The notes: generated by a model from the sequence alone, not told the origin. Shown: positions 52,107-62,674, counted from the stretch's first letter. The stretch is 64,000 nt of DNA from Limnobacter parvus (GCF_024623725.1 NZ_JANKHG010000017.1:163265-227264), one strand, 5' to 3'. Program-made: numbers and translations.

Positions 52107-54173
52107 ATGGCAAATCCAAAATCGACCGCTCATCAAGATATCGTAAATGGTTCAGGTGGTGAGTTGCACCAGAAAGCGACTGAAACCACGATTACCACCA
52201 ATCAAGGTTTGGCAATAGCCGACAATCAAAATTCTTTGAAAGCCAGCCCTCGGGGTCCTGTCCTTCTAGAAGATTTTATTCTTCGCGAAAAAATTACGCA
52301 TTTTGATCATGAGCGCATCCCGGAACGTGTTGTGCATGCGCGTGGCACCGGAGCCCATGGCTTTTTCGAGCTGACAGAATCACTGGCTGAGTACACGACT
52401 GCATCAGTTCTAACCGAGGTGGGCAAGCAAACACCTTTGTTCACCAGATTCTCAACGGTTGCCGGAGGCTCCGGATCTGTTGATACTCCGCGCGATGTGC
52501 GTGGCTTTGCTGTGAAGATGTACACCGATCAAGGCAATTGGGATTTGGTCGGCAATAACATCCCCGTATTTTTCATTCAGGACGCAATCAAGTTTCCTGA
52601 TTTGGTACATGCCGTGAAAATGGAGCCAGACCGTGGTTTTCCCCAGGCTGCGAGTGCGCACGACACCTTTTGGGACTTCATCTCGTTAACACCTGAATCC
52701 ATGCACATGATCATGTGGGCCATGTCAGATCGTACCTTGCCTCGCTCATTGCGAATGATTGAGGGGTTTGGCGTCCACTCTTTCCGGCTGATCAACGAGG
52801 GAGGAAAGTCCACTTTCGTCAAGTTCCATTGGCGTCCCCGTTTGGGCGTTCAATCCACAATTTGGGACGAAGCAGTGAAAATCGCGGGAGCAGATCAGGA
52901 TTTTCATCGGCGCGACTTGTTTGAATCAATCACCAGCGGTAACTATCCCGACTGGGACCTTGCAGTGCAGCTGTTCACGCAAGAACAAGCCGACACATTT
53001 CCATTCGATCACCTGGATGCCACCAAATTAATACCTGAAGAACTCGTGCCTTTGAAGGTAATTGGCCGCATGGTGTTGAACCGTTGGCCCGACAACTTTT
53101 TCGCAGAAACTGAACAGGTTGCTTTTTGTCCCTCTCATGTGGTGCCTGGAATCGATTTCTCGAACGATCCATTGTTGCAGGGCAGGCTTTTCTCTTATTT
53201 GGACACTCAGTTGTCCAGACTGGGAAGCCCAAACTTTCACCAAATTCCAGTCAACACACCGAAGTGCCCGTTTGCAAACAACCAGCGCGATGGTCACATG
53301 CAAATGAATCAGCCAGTGGGGCGCGTGGCTTATGAACCCAATTCCTTGATGCCTGATGGGCCCCGTGAGCATCCCAAGGGGTTTGAAAGCGCAAGGGTTG
53401 AAGAGAAAGGTGTGAAAGGCCGAATCCGTTCTGAAACATTCAACGACCACTACAGTCAGGCCAGGCAGTTTTACATGAGCCAAACTGTTTATGAACAAGC
53501 GCACATGGCTTCGGCTTTGGTGTTTGAATTGTCCAAGGTGGAGCATGTGCACATCCGCTTGGCGATTGTGGGTCATCTCCAGCACATCGATAAGGATTTG
53601 GCACAACGCGTTGCCACGGGCCTTGGTGTGCGCGACATGCCTATGCCACCGATTGCTGCTGCACCTGTTCAGGAGCGAGAACCGTCGCCAGCGTTACAAA
53701 CTATCGGAAAATTGATGCCCACTCTGGAAGGGCGTGCGGTAGGTATCTTGGTGGCGAAAGGTTCGGATTGCGCATTGGTCGGATCCATGGTGTCGGCACT
53801 CGCCGGTGCGGGTGCAAGCCATAAAATAGTTGCTCCGCATGTGGGAGAAATTGAACTGTCCGATGGGTCTCATCTGGAGGTGCAGGGCCAGCTTGCAGGC
53901 ACTCCATCGGTGATGTTCGACGCAGTTGCGGTGATATTGAGCGATGAGGCTGCAGTTATGCTTTGCAATGAGGCTGCCGCAGTTGATTTCGTGCGTGACG
54001 CATTCGGTCATTTGAAAGCCATAGCGGCAGACGCTGGTGCACAGGCGTTACTGGATAAAGCGGGTGTAACAACTGACCCAGGTATTGTCTCGATGCAAAA
54101 TATTGATCAGTTTCTTGAAGCCGCAAAAACACGCCAGTGGGCACGTGAAAAGTTCGTGCGCACTCTGGCTTAA
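52107..54173 (+). CDS. katE: Large-subunit heme catalase (clade II, HPII/KatE type)
   Basis: A 688-residue monofunctional catalase that breaks down hydrogen peroxide. The distal histidine region is [16 protein letters not shown], the asparagine region is [17 protein letters not shown] and the proximal tyrosine region is [16 protein letters not shown]-terminal class I glutamine amidotransferase/DJ-1-like domain (about 540-688, [26 protein letters not shown]) marks the large clade II form. E. coli KatE has 753 residues. A stress or stationary-phase role is likely. Confidence 0.96.
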   Translation: MANPKSTAHQDIVNGSGGELHQKATETTITTNQGLAIADNQNSLKASPRGPVLLEDFILREKITHFDHERIPERVVHARGTGAHGFFELTESLAEYTTASVLTEVGKQTPLFTRFSTVAGGSGSVDTPRDVRGFAVKMYTDQGNWDLVGNNIPVFFIQDAIKFPDLVHAVKMEPDRGFPQAASAHDTFWDFISLTPESMHMIMWAMSDRTLPRSLRMIEGFGVHSFRLINEGGKSTFVKFHWRPRLGVQSTIWDEAVKIAGADQDFHRRDLFESITSGNYPDWDLAVQLFTQEQADTFPFDHLDATKLIPEELVPLKVIGRMVLNRWPDNFFAETEQVAFCPSHVVPGIDFSNDPLLQGRLFSYLDTQLSRLGSPNFHQIPVNTPKCPFANNQRDGHMQMNQPVGRVAYEPNSLMPDGPREHPKGFESARVEEKGVKGRIRSETFNDHYSQARQFYMSQTVYEQAHMASALVFELSKVEHVHIRLAIVGHLQHIDKDLAQRVATGLGVRDMPMPPIAAAPVQEREPSPALQTIGKLMPTLEGRAVGILVAKGSDCALVGSMVSALAGAGASHKIVAPHVGEIELSDGSHLEVQGQLAGTPSVMFDAVAVILSDEAAVMLCNEAAAVDFVRDAFGHLKAIAADAGAQALLDKAGVTTDPGIVSMQNIDQFLEAAKTRQWAREKFVRTLA

Positions 54174-54319
54174 AACGCGCTAAAGCGAGCAGGGGGCCGT
54201 TTTCTTCCGCAATGTAGGCGGCTCCTTCTGATTCTTATTGGGCAATTCGCACAAAACTCACCGCGCTCGGCCTTTTTGGCTTATAAAATCGGGTTCATAA
54301 TCATTCACAACAAAGAGCT

Positions 54320-54964
54320 ATGAACTATCCACATCCCATCATCGCCCGCGAGGGTTGGCCTTTTCTTGCAATCGTCGCAGTCTTGGCGCTTGCGCTACAA
54401 TCTTTTGGCCTCACGTTTTTGTCGGTTGTGGCCTGGATATTGTTCGTATTTGTGTTGCAGTTTTTCCGTGATCCCCCTCGTTACATTCCTGCGCAGAAAA
54501 ATGCTGTGGTTTCTCCTGCGGATGGTCGAATTGTTGCGGTTGAGCGGGTTGAAGACCCCTACGCCCAGCGCGAAGCCTTGAAAATTTCCGTGTTCATGAA
54601 TGTGTTTAACGTCCATTCCAACCGCATCCCGATTGGTGGTGAAATCAAATCGGTGGATTATTTCCCCGGGCTTTTTGTGAATGCCGATTTAGACAAGGCG
54701 AGTACGCAGAATGAACGCAATGCAATCGTGATTCACACCGAAAGCGGTGCCACGGTCACTGCAGTGCAGGTGGCTGGCTTGATTGCCCGTCGAATCCTTT
54801 GCTACGTAAAGCCGACAGAAACAGTTGAAAAAGGCCAGCGCTACGGTTTTATCCGATTCGGGTCCAGGGTGGACGTGTATTTGCCCACAGATTCAGTGCC
54901 GAAGGTTGCGATCGGCGACAAGGTGTCTGCTTCTTCGACCGTTTTGGCCGAGTTGGTGTCCTGA
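54320..54964 (+). CDS. psd: Phosphatidylserine decarboxylase proenzyme (short type)
   Basis: A 214-residue protein of the short Psd class. Two hydrophobic N-terminal segments anchor it to the membrane. The self-cleavage site is GS in [12 protein letters not shown], where Ser becomes the pyruvoyl group, and the catalytic histidine region is [12 protein letters not shown]. It makes phosphatidylethanolamine from phosphatidylserine. It precedes pssA by 2 bp, so substrate supply and use are co-expressed. The 146-bp gap after katE shows no clear terminator. Confidence 0.96.
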   Translation: MNYPHPIIAREGWPFLAIVAVLALALQSFGLTFLSVVAWILFVFVLQFFRDPPRYIPAQKNAVVSPADGRIVAVERVEDPYAQREALKISVFMNVFNVHSNRIPIGGEIKSVDYFPGLFVNADLDKASTQNERNAIVIHTESGATVTAVQVAGLIARRILCYVKPTETVEKGQRYGFIRFGSRVDVYLPTDSVPKVAIGDKVSASSTVLAELVS

Positions 54965-54966
54965 TC

Positions 54967-55785
54967 ATGCGCTTCAAACGGAACAAAAACCGTTTTGGTG
55001 CGCCCCGCGCATTTCCGGGCGCGGCTTCGCGCCCCGCTGGGAAACCTCACAAGGGTGCGTATCTCTTGCCGAACATGTTTACCACGGCGGCTTTGTTCTG
55101 CGGCTTCTACGGCATTGTGATGGCCATGGGTCAACAGTTCACCACTGCGGCGGTGGCCATTTTCGCTGCCTTGGTGTTGGATAGTCTGGATGGCCGTGTG
55201 GCCCGAATGACCAATACCCAGAGTGCTTTTGGTGCTGAGTACGACAGTTTGGCCGATATGGTTTCATTTGGTGCCGCACCTGCCCTGATTATTTACGAGT
55301 GGGCGCTCAGTGGCATGGGCAAGCTTGGTTGGGTTGCGGCGTTCGTTTACTTGGCGGGTGCAGCGCTTCGCCTGGCACGCTTCAATACCAATGCAGCTGT
55401 TGTTGACAAGGCTTGGTTCCAAGGGCTTCCAAGCCCTGCGGCGGCTGCATTGGTCACCGGATTTGTGTGGGTGATGGACGATGCCAAAATGGCGGGTGCA
55501 GAACTCGATTGGCTGGCTTGGGGCATTACCTTTTATGCCGGCATTACTATGGTATCGAACGTACCGTTTTTCAGTGGCAAAGACTTTCATTTCCGCCGAA
55601 GCGTGCCATTTCTTGTGCTCGCGTTGATTCCCTTGGTGTTCGCGCTAGTTTCTCAAGACCCACCCAAAGTACTGTTTGGCGTATTCGTGCTCTATGGCCT
55701 CTCGGGTTATGTGGTGTATGTGGTTCGGAAGGTGAAAGGGCAGGGGTTGAAGGGACTGGATATTGAGCGGGATGAGCATTTTTGA
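54967..55785 (+). CDS. pssA: CDP-diacylglycerol-serine O-phosphatidyltransferase
   Basis: A 272-residue membrane protein. The CDP-alcohol phosphatidyltransferase motif is intact: DSLDGRVARMTNTQSAFGAEYDSLAD, with the DG, AR, G, D and D residues at the expected spacing. Six to seven hydrophobic segments follow. It produces phosphatidylserine, the substrate of the Psd encoded just upstream. The N-terminal region is rich in Arg/Lys and Pro. Confidence 0.96.
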   Translation: MRFKRNKNRFGAPRAFPGAASRPAGKPHKGAYLLPNMFTTAALFCGFYGIVMAMGQQFTTAAVAIFAALVLDSLDGRVARMTNTQSAFGAEYDSLADMVSFGAAPALIIYEWALSGMGKLGWVAAFVYLAGAALRLARFNTNAAVVDKAWFQGLPSPAAAALVTGFVWVMDDAKMAGAELDWLAWGITFYAGITMVSNVPFFSGKDFHFRRSVPFLVLALIPLVFALVSQDPPKVLFGVFVLYGLSGYVVYVVRKVKGQGLKGLDIERDEHF

Positions 55786-55805
55786 ACTAACCCCTCTGTT
55801 TTTAT

Positions 55806-55995
55806 GAATGAGGATGAGCGGGAATCTCGCTTTGCTTAAAAAGCGCTGACCCTTTCTTCAGCGAGCAAACTGCTAAAAAAGCCCTGACAAAAAAGACAGT
55901 CAGGGCTTTTTTTCGCCCGTGGCGAACGCAATTGGCAAGCTGAAGCAGGGCGCTTTTCTTGAATCGCAAGGCGAGTTTCCCGTTCATCCTCATCC
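55806..55995. repeat. Near-palindrome of about 190 bp between pssA and leuA
   Basis: Two arms of about 90 bp, running from 55806 and from 55995 inward, are inverted copies with roughly 80% identity. The outer matching blocks are GATGAGGATGA(G/A)CGGGAA(T/A)CTCGC and their complement, followed by an (A)AAAGCGC block and a CTTCAGC block. The centre is a classic terminator hairpin (AAAAAAGCCCTGAC / GTCAGGGCTTTTTTT, 55875-55912). It contains no reading frame of note. It could be a decayed miniature inverted-repeat element or an inverted duplication of local sequence. No target duplication was recognised. Confidence 0.75.
55875..55912. terminator. Rho-independent terminator of psd-pssA
   Basis: A 12-bp stem (AAGCCCTGACAA-side paired with GTCAGGGCTT) is followed by seven T and preceded by six A. 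It lies at the centre of the 190-bp near-palindrome and would work on either strand. Confidence 0.88.
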
Positions 55996-56127
55996 GTCAA
56001 CAGCGTTCGTTAACCGCCACTGTCGCACCTAATCACAATCCCGGTGATGACTCTCCCTCTCGGGTTCCCCGCAATACCGCTTCCCGCCTGCATTGTTGTA
56101 TCCTTGAAAAATATTCAGGAGAACAAC

Positions 56128-57669
56128 ATGTCAGACCGCCTCATCATATTCGACACCACTCTGCGCGACGGTGAACAAAGCCCGGGCGCGTCCATGACGC
56201 GCGAAGAAAAAATCCGTATTGCCAAGCAGCTGGAAAAGTTGAAAGTCGATGTGATTGAAGCTGGCTTTGCCGCGTCCAGCAACGGTGATTTCGAGGCCAT
56301 CAAGTCCATTGCTTCGGTTATCAAAGAATCTACAGTGTGTTCACTGGCCCGCGCCAACGACAAAGACATCATGCGCGCAGGCGATGCATTGGCTCCGGCT
56401 GAACGCCGTCGTATTCATACATTTATTGCTACGTCGCCACTGCACATGGAAGTGAAGTTGCGCATGACGCCTGATCAGGTGTTGGAGCAGGCCATAAAAG
56501 CCGTGAAACTTGCCTTGCAGTACACCGACGACGTCGAGTTTTCAGCTGAAGACGGCTATCGATCCGAATTGCCTTTCCTTGCCAAGGTGTGCGAGGCGGT
56601 TATCAAGGCCGGCGCCAAAACCATCAACATTCCCGACACCGTGGGCTACGCCGTGCCTTCGCTCTACGGCGAATTCATGCGCGACCTTCGCACCATGACC
56701 CCAAACAGCGACAAAGCGGTGTGGTCGGTGCATTGTCACAACGACCTTGGCATGGCAGTGGCCAATTCTTTGGCGGGAGTTGCAATTGGCGGGGCGCGTC
56801 AGGTCGAGTGCACTATCAACGGGTTGGGCGAGCGTGCAGGCAACTGCTCGCTGGAAGAAATTGTAATGGCGGTGAAAACCCGCCGCGATTTCTTTGATCT
56901 GGATGTGGGCATCGACACCACGCAAATCGTATCGGCCAGCCGCTTGGTCAGCAACATCACGGGCTTTGTGGTTCAACCCAACAAAGCAATTGTGGGTGCC
57001 AATGCCTTTGCGCATGCGTCTGGCATTCATCAGGACGGCGTTTTGAAGGCTCGCCAAACCTACGAAATCATGACGGCTGAAGACGTGGGCTGGTCCGCGA
57101 ACAAAATTGTGCTGGGCAAGTTGTCCGGTCGTAATGCGTTCAAACAGCGTCTTGAGGCGTTGGGCATCGAGATGGACAGTGAACAGGCTTTGAACGACAC
57201 CTTTCAGCGATTCAAAGACCTGGCCGATCGAAAAGCCGAAATTTTTGATGAAGACATTCACGCATTGGTTTCTGGCGACGGTGTGGGGGGTGAAACCGAG
57301 TTTTATCGCTATGTTTCTCTTTCCCAGCACTCGGAAACCGGCGAGCGACCCAAAGCGCGCGTCGTATTTTCAGTCGATGGGCGAGAAGTGGTCTCTGAAA
57401 GCCAAGGCAATGGGCCGGTGGATGCCACAGTCAAAGCCATCGAGGCGGAAGTTCAAAGTGGCGCCGAACTCCTTTTATTCCTGGTGAATGGCATTACGTC
57501 GGGCACCACCGAGTCACAAGGCGAGGTCACCATGCGCTTGCAAAAAGGCGGCAGAATTGTGAATGGCGTGGGTGCAGACCCCGATATTGTGGTGGCTTCA
57601 GCCAAGGCTTATTTGTCTGCACTGAACAAATTGCAGTCAAAACATGAAAAGTTGAACCCACAGGTTTGA
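56128..57669 (+). CDS. leuA: 2-isopropylmalate synthase
   Basis: A 513-residue enzyme, the first committed step of leucine synthesis. The N-terminal TIM-barrel has the [12 protein letters not shown] signature with metal ligands further on ([10 protein letters not shown]). The C-terminal LeuA allosteric domain (about 385-513) binds leucine for feedback inhibition. The start at ATG 56128 has AGGAG 8 bases upstream; the longer upstream in-frame region is leader. It uses the valine-pathway intermediate from the ilv genes about 5 kb upstream. Confidence 0.97.
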   Translation: MSDRLIIFDTTLRDGEQSPGASMTREEKIRIAKQLEKLKVDVIEAGFAASSNGDFEAIKSIASVIKESTVCSLARANDKDIMRAGDALAPAERRRIHTFIATSPLHMEVKLRMTPDQVLEQAIKAVKLALQYTDDVEFSAEDGYRSELPFLAKVCEAVIKAGAKTINIPDTVGYAVPSLYGEFMRDLRTMTPNSDKAVWSVHCHNDLGMAVANSLAGVAIGGARQVECTINGLGERAGNCSLEEIVMAVKTRRDFFDLDVGIDTTQIVSASRLVSNITGFVVQPNKAIVGANAFAHASGIHQDGVLKARQTYEIMTAEDVGWSANKIVLGKLSGRNAFKQRLEALGIEMDSEQALNDTFQRFKDLADRKAEIFDEDIHALVSGDGVGGETEFYRYVSLSQHSETGERPKARVVFSVDGREVVSESQGNGPVDATVKAIEAEVQSGAELLLFLVNGITSGTTESQGEVTMRLQKGGRIVNGVGADPDIVVASAKAYLSALNKLQSKHEKLNPQV

Positions 57670-57693
57670 TTTTTACCGGAATTCCCCTACAAT
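57666..57693 (+). promoter_or_regulatory. Sigma-70 promoter candidate of rpsO
   Basis: TTGATT (57666-57671) and TACAAT (57688-57693) are separated by 16 bp, overlapping the end of leuA. Transcription would start near 57700, directly before the hairpin at 57707. Confidence 0.55.
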
Positions 57694-57706
57694 AGTGGGT
57701 TCAGGC

Positions 57707-57735
57707 GACCACCTTCTAATAAAGGTGGTCTTTTT
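57707..57735 (+). terminator. Hairpin with T-run between leuA and rpsO
   Basis: A 9-bp stem (GACCACCTT / AAGGTGGTC) is followed by five T. It most likely ends leuA transcription. If the promoter at 57666-57693 is real, it also lies within the first 40 nt of the rpsO transcript and could act as an attenuator. Confidence 0.8.
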
Positions 57736-57789
57736 ACACGGAACTGCGGTCATTCTATTTGGGCTGTAAGTTCACGCAAGTGGAGTTTT

Positions 57790-58056
57790 ATGATGTCAGA
57801 AATCAATAAAGCGGCAATTCTTGCCGAATATCAACGCGCCAAGGGCGACACAGGTTCTCCCGAGGTTCAAGTGGCATTGTTGACAGCCCGAATCAACTCG
57901 TTGACCGATCACTTCAAGGCCAACGCCAAAGACCATCACTCACGCCGCGGTTTGCTGCGCATGGTGTCTCGTCGTCGTAAGCTGCTTGATTACCTCAAGC
58001 GCAAAAACGCAGATGCTTATCGCAACCTGATCAGCAGCTTGGGTCTACGCAAGTAA
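57790..58056 (+). CDS. rpsO: 30S ribosomal protein S15
   Basis: An 88-residue ribosomal protein that binds 16S rRNA early in 30S assembly. The S15 signature is complete ([49 protein letters not shown]). The start may be ATG 57790 or ATG 57793. Its pairing with pnp downstream is conserved across Proteobacteria. Confidence 0.97.
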   Translation: MMSEINKAAILAEYQRAKGDTGSPEVQVALLTARINSLTDHFKANAKDHHSRRGLLRMVSRRRKLLDYLKRKNADAYRNLISSLGLRK

Positions 58057-58090
58057 TTGGTCGCTGCTACAAGCCGTTGATTTGACTCAA

Positions 58091-58116
58091 ATGCCTGCAA
58101 CCCCGGTTGTGGGCAT
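58091..58116 (+). promoter_or_regulatory. Hairpin between rpsO and pnp
   Basis: A 12-bp stem (ATGCCTGCAACC / GGTTGTGGGCAT, with G-T wobbles) encloses a 2-base CC loop and is followed by TTGTGTTTT. In E. coli an attenuating hairpin and an RNase III processing hairpin lie at this place. This one is a similar candidate for mRNA processing or partial termination. Confidence 0.55.
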
Positions 58117-58188
58117 TTGTGTTTTAAAACTGACGGGCTCTCGCATCCGGGTATTGGCCCGGCGAGATTACTAAAAGGAAAAGACAAA

Positions 58189-60333
58189 GTGTTTGAAATT
58201 CATAAAGAGACATTCCAGTACGGTCAACACACAGTGACCCTGGAAACAGGTGAAGTAGCCCGCCAAGCTGGCGGCGCGGTCATTGTTACCGTCGACGACA
58301 CCGTAGTATTGGCCACCGTGGTGGCTGCCAAGTCGGCCAAGCCAGGTCAAGACTTTTTCCCCTTGACTGTTGATTACGTTGAAAAATTTTACGCCGCTGG
58401 CCGTATTCCCGGCGGTTTCTTCAAGCGCGAAGGCAAGGGCACCGAACAAGAAACCCTGAACGCACGCCTGATCGATCGTCCCCTGCGCCCCATGTTCCCT
58501 GAAGGCTTCTTCAATGAAGTTCAGGTTGTGCTCACAGTCATGTCGATCAATCCTGAAGTGAATCCAGACATTCCAGCCATGCTGGGTGCGTCTGCGGCAT
58601 TGTCTATCGCTGGCATTCCTTTCAATGGCCCAGTGGGCGGTGCACGCGTGGGTTACATCAACGACCAGTACGTGTTGAACCCCACGGCTACACAGCTGAA
58701 AGACAGCAAAATGGACTTGATCGTTGCAGGTACAGAAGCCGCCGTTTTGATGGTGGAATCTGAAGCCCACGAATTGTCTGAAGAAGTTATGTTGGGCGGC
58801 ATCATGTTCGGTCACGAACAAATGCAAGCCGCGATTAACGCCATTCACGCGCTGACTGCCAAAGCAGGCAAGCCTGAATGGGACTGGAAAGCAGCGCCTG
58901 CAAACGAGCCTTTGGTGGCTGCTGTGACAGAACTGGCTGGCGAGAAGCTGGCCGCTGCTTACAAAATGACCGAAAAGCAGGCCCGTAGCCAGCGCCTGAA
59001 AGAAATTTCAGCGGAAGTGGCTGCAGAACTGCCTTCCAAGTTGACTGAAGAGCAACGCGCCGGCGTTACCAATGCCGACGTTAGCGACATCATGTTCGGT
59101 CTAGAAGCGAAAATTGTTCGCGGTCAAATCCTGAACGGCGAGCCACGCATTGATGGTCGCGACACACGCACCGTTCGTCCAATTACCGTTCGCACTGGCG
59201 TACTGCCGCGTGCTCACGGTTCAGCCTTGTTCACTCGTGGTGAAACACAGGCTTTGGTGGTAACCACCTTGGGTACTGGTCGTGATGAACAAATGATTGA
59301 TGCAGTGGCCGGCGAATACCGTGACCGCTTCATGTTCCATTACAACATGCCCCCGTACGCCACTGGCGAATGTGGTCGCATGGGCGCGCCCAAGCGTCGT
59401 GAAATTGGCCATGGCCGTCTGGCACGTCGTGCAGTTGAAATGATGCTGCCAGCCCCTGAAGACTTCCAGTACACCATGCGTGTGGTGTCAGAAATCACTG
59501 AATCCAACGGTTCAAGCTCGATGGCTTCCGTGTGTGGCGGCGCTTTGTCGCTGATGGATGCAGGCGTTCCTTTGAAGCAATTGGTGGCTGGTATTGCCAT
59601 GGGCTTGATCAAAGAAGAGAACAAGTTCGCGGTGTTGACCGACATTCTGGGTGATGAAGACCACCTGGGCGACATGGATTTCAAAGTGGCCGGTACTGAA
59701 AATGGTGTAACTGCATTGCAGATGGACATCAAGATTCAGGGCATTACCAAAGAAATCATGCAAGTTGCGCTGGCACAGGCCCGCGAAGGCCGCATGCACA
59801 TTCTGGGTATCATGAAAGAAGCGACTGGTGGTAGCGTCGGCGAGCTTTCTGCCTATGCTCCACGCATGATCACCATGAAGATCAACCCCGAGAAGATTCG
59901 CGACGTGATCGGCAAGGGTGGTGCAACCATTCGTGGTATTACCGAACAAACTGGTGCAAGCATTGACATCAAGGAAGATGGTTCTATCACCATCGCTTCA
60001 GTTGATGGCGACGCTGGTGAACGTGCCAAGAAGATGATTGAAGACATCACCGCGGAAGTGGAAGTGGGTGCAGTGTATGAAGGCACCGTGCTGAAGCTTC
60101 TGGATTTCGGCGCGATTGTTAGCGTATTGCCAGGCAAAGACGGCTTGTTGCACATTTCTCAGATTGCCAATGAGCGTGTGAACACCGTGGGCGATTTCCT
60201 GAAAGAAGGCCAGCTCGTGAAAGTGAAAGTGTTGGAAGCCGATGAAAAAGGCCGCCTGCGCTTGTCGATGAAAGCCTTGTTGGCACCTGAAGCACCTGCT
60301 GAGCAGGCTGGTGAAGGTTCAAACGAAGGCTGA
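58189..60333 (+). CDS. pnp: Polyribonucleotide nucleotidyltransferase (PNPase)
   Basis: A 714-residue 3'-5' phosphorolytic RNase of the RNA degradosome. Two RNase PH domains come first ([32 protein letters not shown] and a second starting near [16 protein letters not shown] with [20 protein letters not shown]). A KH domain ([22 protein letters not shown]) and an S1 domain ([31 protein letters not shown]) follow. The GTG start at 58189 has AAGGAAA upstream. The stop TGA overlaps the ATG of the quinone oxidoreductase gene. Confidence 0.97.
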   Translation: MFEIHKETFQYGQHTVTLETGEVARQAGGAVIVTVDDTVVLATVVAAKSAKPGQDFFPLTVDYVEKFYAAGRIPGGFFKREGKGTEQETLNARLIDRPLRPMFPEGFFNEVQVVLTVMSINPEVNPDIPAMLGASAALSIAGIPFNGPVGGARVGYINDQYVLNPTATQLKDSKMDLIVAGTEAAVLMVESEAHELSEEVMLGGIMFGHEQMQAAINAIHALTAKAGKPEWDWKAAPANEPLVAAVTELAGEKLAAAYKMTEKQARSQRLKEISAEVAAELPSKLTEEQRAGVTNADVSDIMFGLEAKIVRGQILNGEPRIDGRDTRTVRPITVRTGVLPRAHGSALFTRGETQALVVTTLGTGRDEQMIDAVAGEYRDRFMFHYNMPPYATGECGRMGAPKRREIGHGRLARRAVEMMLPAPEDFQYTMRVVSEITESNGSSSMASVCGGALSLMDAGVPLKQLVAGIAMGLIKEENKFAVLTDILGDEDHLGDMDFKVAGTENGVTALQMDIKIQGITKEIMQVALAQAREGRMHILGIMKEATGGSVGELSAYAPRMITMKINPEKIRDVIGKGGATIRGITEQTGASIDIKEDGSITIASVDGDAGERAKKMIEDITAEVEVGAVYEGTVLKLLDFGAIVSVLPGKDGLLHISQIANERVNTVGDFLKEGQLVKVKVLEADEKGRLRLSMKALLAPEAPAEQAGEGSNEG

Positions 60334-61322
60334 TGAAGGCCATTGGGCTCAAGGCTCCGGGCGGGGTAGATCAGCTTCAGTTGATCGAACTGCCCGTGCC
60401 GTCACCCAAGCCGGGTGAGGTACTAATTCAAGTGAAGGCTGCCGGGGTGAATCGCCCCGATGTTCTTCAGCGCATGGGTCTGTACCCGCCACCCCCTGAT
60501 GCCAACCCCAATCTGGGTTTGGAAGTGTCGGGCGTGGTTGCGGCTGTTGGGCAAGGCGTTTCTGAAATTATGTTGGGCAGGCCTGTAATGGCTTTGTGCA
60601 ATGGCGGTGGTTATGCTGAATATGTGTGCACGCCTGCAGGGCAGTGCATGCAAATTCCAGAGAGTTTAAGTTTCACCGAGGCGGCCAGTCTGCCTGAGGT
60701 GTACATGACTGTGTGGCAAAACCTGTTTTTGAAGGGTGCTGCCAAACCGGGTCAATCTGTATTAATTCATGGTGGCAGCAGCGGAATTGGCACTGCGGCC
60801 GTTCAGTTGTGCAAAAAACACGGCTTGCGTACTTTCGTAACTGTGGGTAGTCAAACCAAAGCTGACTTTTGTACCGAATTGGGCGCCGAAAAAGCCTATT
60901 TGTACAAATCACAAGACTGGGAGCAGCTGGTTTTGCAAGACACGCAGCAACAGGGTGTCGACTTAATTCTCGACATGGTTGCAGGCGATTATTTAAACAA
61001 GGATTTAAGCTGCGCCAAGCCGCAAGGCATGGTCATTGTGATTGCATTGCTGGGTGGGCGGTTCGCCAACATTGACGCTGCAAAATTAATGACCAAACAA
61101 GTGGTGCTGACCGGCACCACGCTGAGGCCACGCTCGCCAGAATTCAAAGCAGAACTGGCCAGGCAAGTTGAACGTGAATTGATCGAAGGTTTTTCCTCGG
61201 GTATGTTGAAATCGTTGGTGCAAGCCACTTTCAACCTGCAAGATGTTGCCAGGGCCCACGCGCTGATGGAGTCGGGGGATTCCGTGGGTAAAATTGTTTT
61301 GAATGTTGTAGATCAGGATTGA
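60333..61322 (+). CDS. NAD(P)H-quinone oxidoreductase of the PIG3/TP53I3 family
   Basis: A 329-residue medium-chain dehydrogenase/reductase without zinc-binding cysteines. The substrate domain (VKAAGVNRPDVLQRMGLYPPPPDANPNLGLEVSG) and the NADPH-binding fold (GQSVLIHGGSSGIGTAAVQLCKKHG) are clear. Human TP53I3 and bacterial homologues reduce quinones. Its ATG overlaps the pnp stop (TGATG), so it is probably translated with pnp. A gene of this kind between pnp and tpiA is usual in Burkholderiales. Confidence 0.93.
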   Translation: MKAIGLKAPGGVDQLQLIELPVPSPKPGEVLIQVKAAGVNRPDVLQRMGLYPPPPDANPNLGLEVSGVVAAVGQGVSEIMLGRPVMALCNGGGYAEYVCTPAGQCMQIPESLSFTEAASLPEVYMTVWQNLFLKGAAKPGQSVLIHGGSSGIGTAAVQLCKKHGLRTFVTVGSQTKADFCTELGAEKAYLYKSQDWEQLVLQDTQQQGVDLILDMVAGDYLNKDLSCAKPQGMVIVIALLGGRFANIDAAKLMTKQVVLTGTTLRPRSPEFKAELARQVERELIEGFSSGMLKSLVQATFNLQDVARAHALMESGDSVGKIVLNVVDQD

Positions 61323-61337
61323 ATATCAAGGAACAGC

Positions 61338-62123
61338 ATGACTGAAAATAGTGCCAAGATGGCAAGAAAAAAACTGGTAGCTGGCAACTGGAAAATGAAC
61401 GGCAACTTTGATGCCAACGAAGGGTTGATCCTGGGTTTTTTGGCTGAAGTCGACGAACAGGTGGATGTGTCGGTATTTTGTCCTTTTCCCTATTTGGCGC
61501 AAGTTGGCAAATTACTAGAAGGTCAACAAGTTGCCTTTGGATCGCAAGATGTTTCGGCCAAGGCCAGTGGCGCATACACCGGAGAAGTGTCGGTCGACAT
61601 GCTTAATGAATTTGGTGTCACGCAGGTTCTGGTGGGCCACTCCGAGCGCCGCCAGTATCACGCTGAAAGCAGCGTCACCGTGGCTGAAAAAGCAGTGGCA
61701 GCAATTTCTGGAGGAATTACTCCAATCGTGTGTGTGGGTGAAACGCTTGCTGAGCGTGAAGCAGGGCGCGTTGAAGAGGTTATCGCAGATCAACTTGACC
61801 CAGTTGTTGAGCAATGCGCCAAGTTCATTGAGAACGGCGTTTGGAACCTGGTAATTGCCTACGAGCCCGTGTGGGCCATCGGTACAGGCGTAACGGCAAG
61901 CCCTGAGCAGGCTCAGGAAGTGCACGCAATGATCCGAGCACGACTAAATGCCATGTTGGGCGCTGAAGTTGCCCAAAGCACCCGAATTTTGTACGGCGGA
62001 AGTGTGAAGCCGGGCAATGCAAGCGAGATTTTTGCGAAAGAAGACATTGATGGGGGCCTTATTGGAGGTGCAGCTTTGTCTTCTGACGATTTCTCTGGAA
62101 TAATACGCGCCGCGAGAGGTTAA
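61338..62123 (+). CDS. tpiA: Triosephosphate isomerase
   Basis: A 261-residue TIM-barrel enzyme interconverting glyceraldehyde-3-phosphate and dihydroxyacetone phosphate. The active-site motifs are present: GNWKMNGN with Lys, GHSERRQ with His, and YEPVWAIGTG with Glu. A start at ATG 61338 has AAGGAACAG upstream; ATG 61359 (MARKKLVAGNW) is the alternative. It is followed 7 bp later by secG. Confidence 0.97.
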   Translation: MTENSAKMARKKLVAGNWKMNGNFDANEGLILGFLAEVDEQVDVSVFCPFPYLAQVGKLLEGQQVAFGSQDVSAKASGAYTGEVSVDMLNEFGVTQVLVGHSERRQYHAESSVTVAEKAVAAISGGITPIVCVGETLAEREAGRVEEVIADQLDPVVEQCAKFIENGVWNLVIAYEPVWAIGTGVTASPEQAQEVHAMIRARLNAMLGAEVAQSTRILYGGSVKPGNASEIFAKEDIDGGLIGGAALSSDDFSGIIRAARG

Positions 62124-62130
62124 ATAATTT

Positions 62131-62493
62131 ATGAGCATTTTCAACACATTTTTGGTAGTGATGCAGATCGTCTCTGCAATCGCTGTGATTGTTCTGGTTT
62201 TGTTGCAGCATGGCAAAGGCGCAGACATGGGCGCAGCCTTCGGTAGCGGCTCGTCCGGAAGCCTGTTCGGTGCCACCGGATCAGCAAACTTCCTGAGCCG
62301 GGCAACGGGCTTTTGTGCTACAATCTTCCTGCTTTGTACATTGGGTTTGGCCTTTTATTCAAGGGCTGGTGTTGAAGCGGAATCTGGCGGTGTAATGGAA
62401 TCCATTCAGGCTTCTCCTGTAGAGGGAACGGCAACCCCTGCAGAGAACAAACCTACTGAGCCCACAACGCCGGTGCAGGATATTCCAAAGTAA
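62131..62493 (+). CDS. secG: Preprotein translocase subunit SecG
   Basis: A 120-residue membrane protein with two membrane segments and the SecG pattern between them (LLQHGKGADMGAAFGSGSSGSLFGATGSANFLSRATG). It stimulates SecYE protein export. The C-terminal tail is long and Pro/Thr/Glu-rich, a frequent feature in Burkholderiales. The secG-tRNA-Leu pairing and its position upstream of nuo are conserved. Confidence 0.95.
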   Translation: MSIFNTFLVVMQIVSAIAVIVLVLLQHGKGADMGAAFGSGSSGSLFGATGSANFLSRATGFCATIFLLCTLGLAFYSRAGVEAESGGVMESIQASPVEGTATPAENKPTEPTTPVQDIPK

Positions 62494-62500
62494 TAACTAC

Positions 62501-62586
62501 GCCGACGTGGTGGAATTGGTAGACACGCTATCTTGAGGGGGTAGTGGCCATAGGCTGTACGAGTTCGAGTCTCGTCGTCGGCACCA
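62501..62586 (+). tRNA. tRNA-Leu(GAG)
   Basis: An 86-nt tRNA including an encoded CCA. The acceptor arm pairs GCCGACG with CGTCGGC, the anticodon stem pairs CTATC with GGTAG, and the 7-base loop TTGAGGG carries anticodon GAG. A long variable arm marks class II. The T-arm has GTTCGAGTC. It follows secG closely and precedes a strong terminator. Confidence 0.97.
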
Positions 62587-62597
62587 AAGGTTTAAAA

Positions 62598-62633
62598 CAA
62601 AGCCGGTCAAGCATGAAACGACCGGCTTTTTTT
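62598..62633 (+). terminator. Rho-independent terminator after tRNA-Leu
   Basis: A 10-bp stem (AAAGCCGGTC / GACCGGCTTT) is followed by seven T in total. It separates the tpiA-secG-tRNA unit from the nuo operon. Confidence 0.95.
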
Positions 62634-62674
62634 CGGACTTATCAAAGACTATTAGGGTTTACACGGGAGTCAGA

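Noticed and set aside
54241-54300. Promoter for psd with TATAAA at 54282-54287
   Set aside because: The -10-like hexamer has no acceptable -35 at a 16-18 bp spacing.
56542-57330. 262-codon minus-strand reading frame inside leuA
   Set aside because: leuA has full family motifs on the plus strand; the antisense frame has no support.
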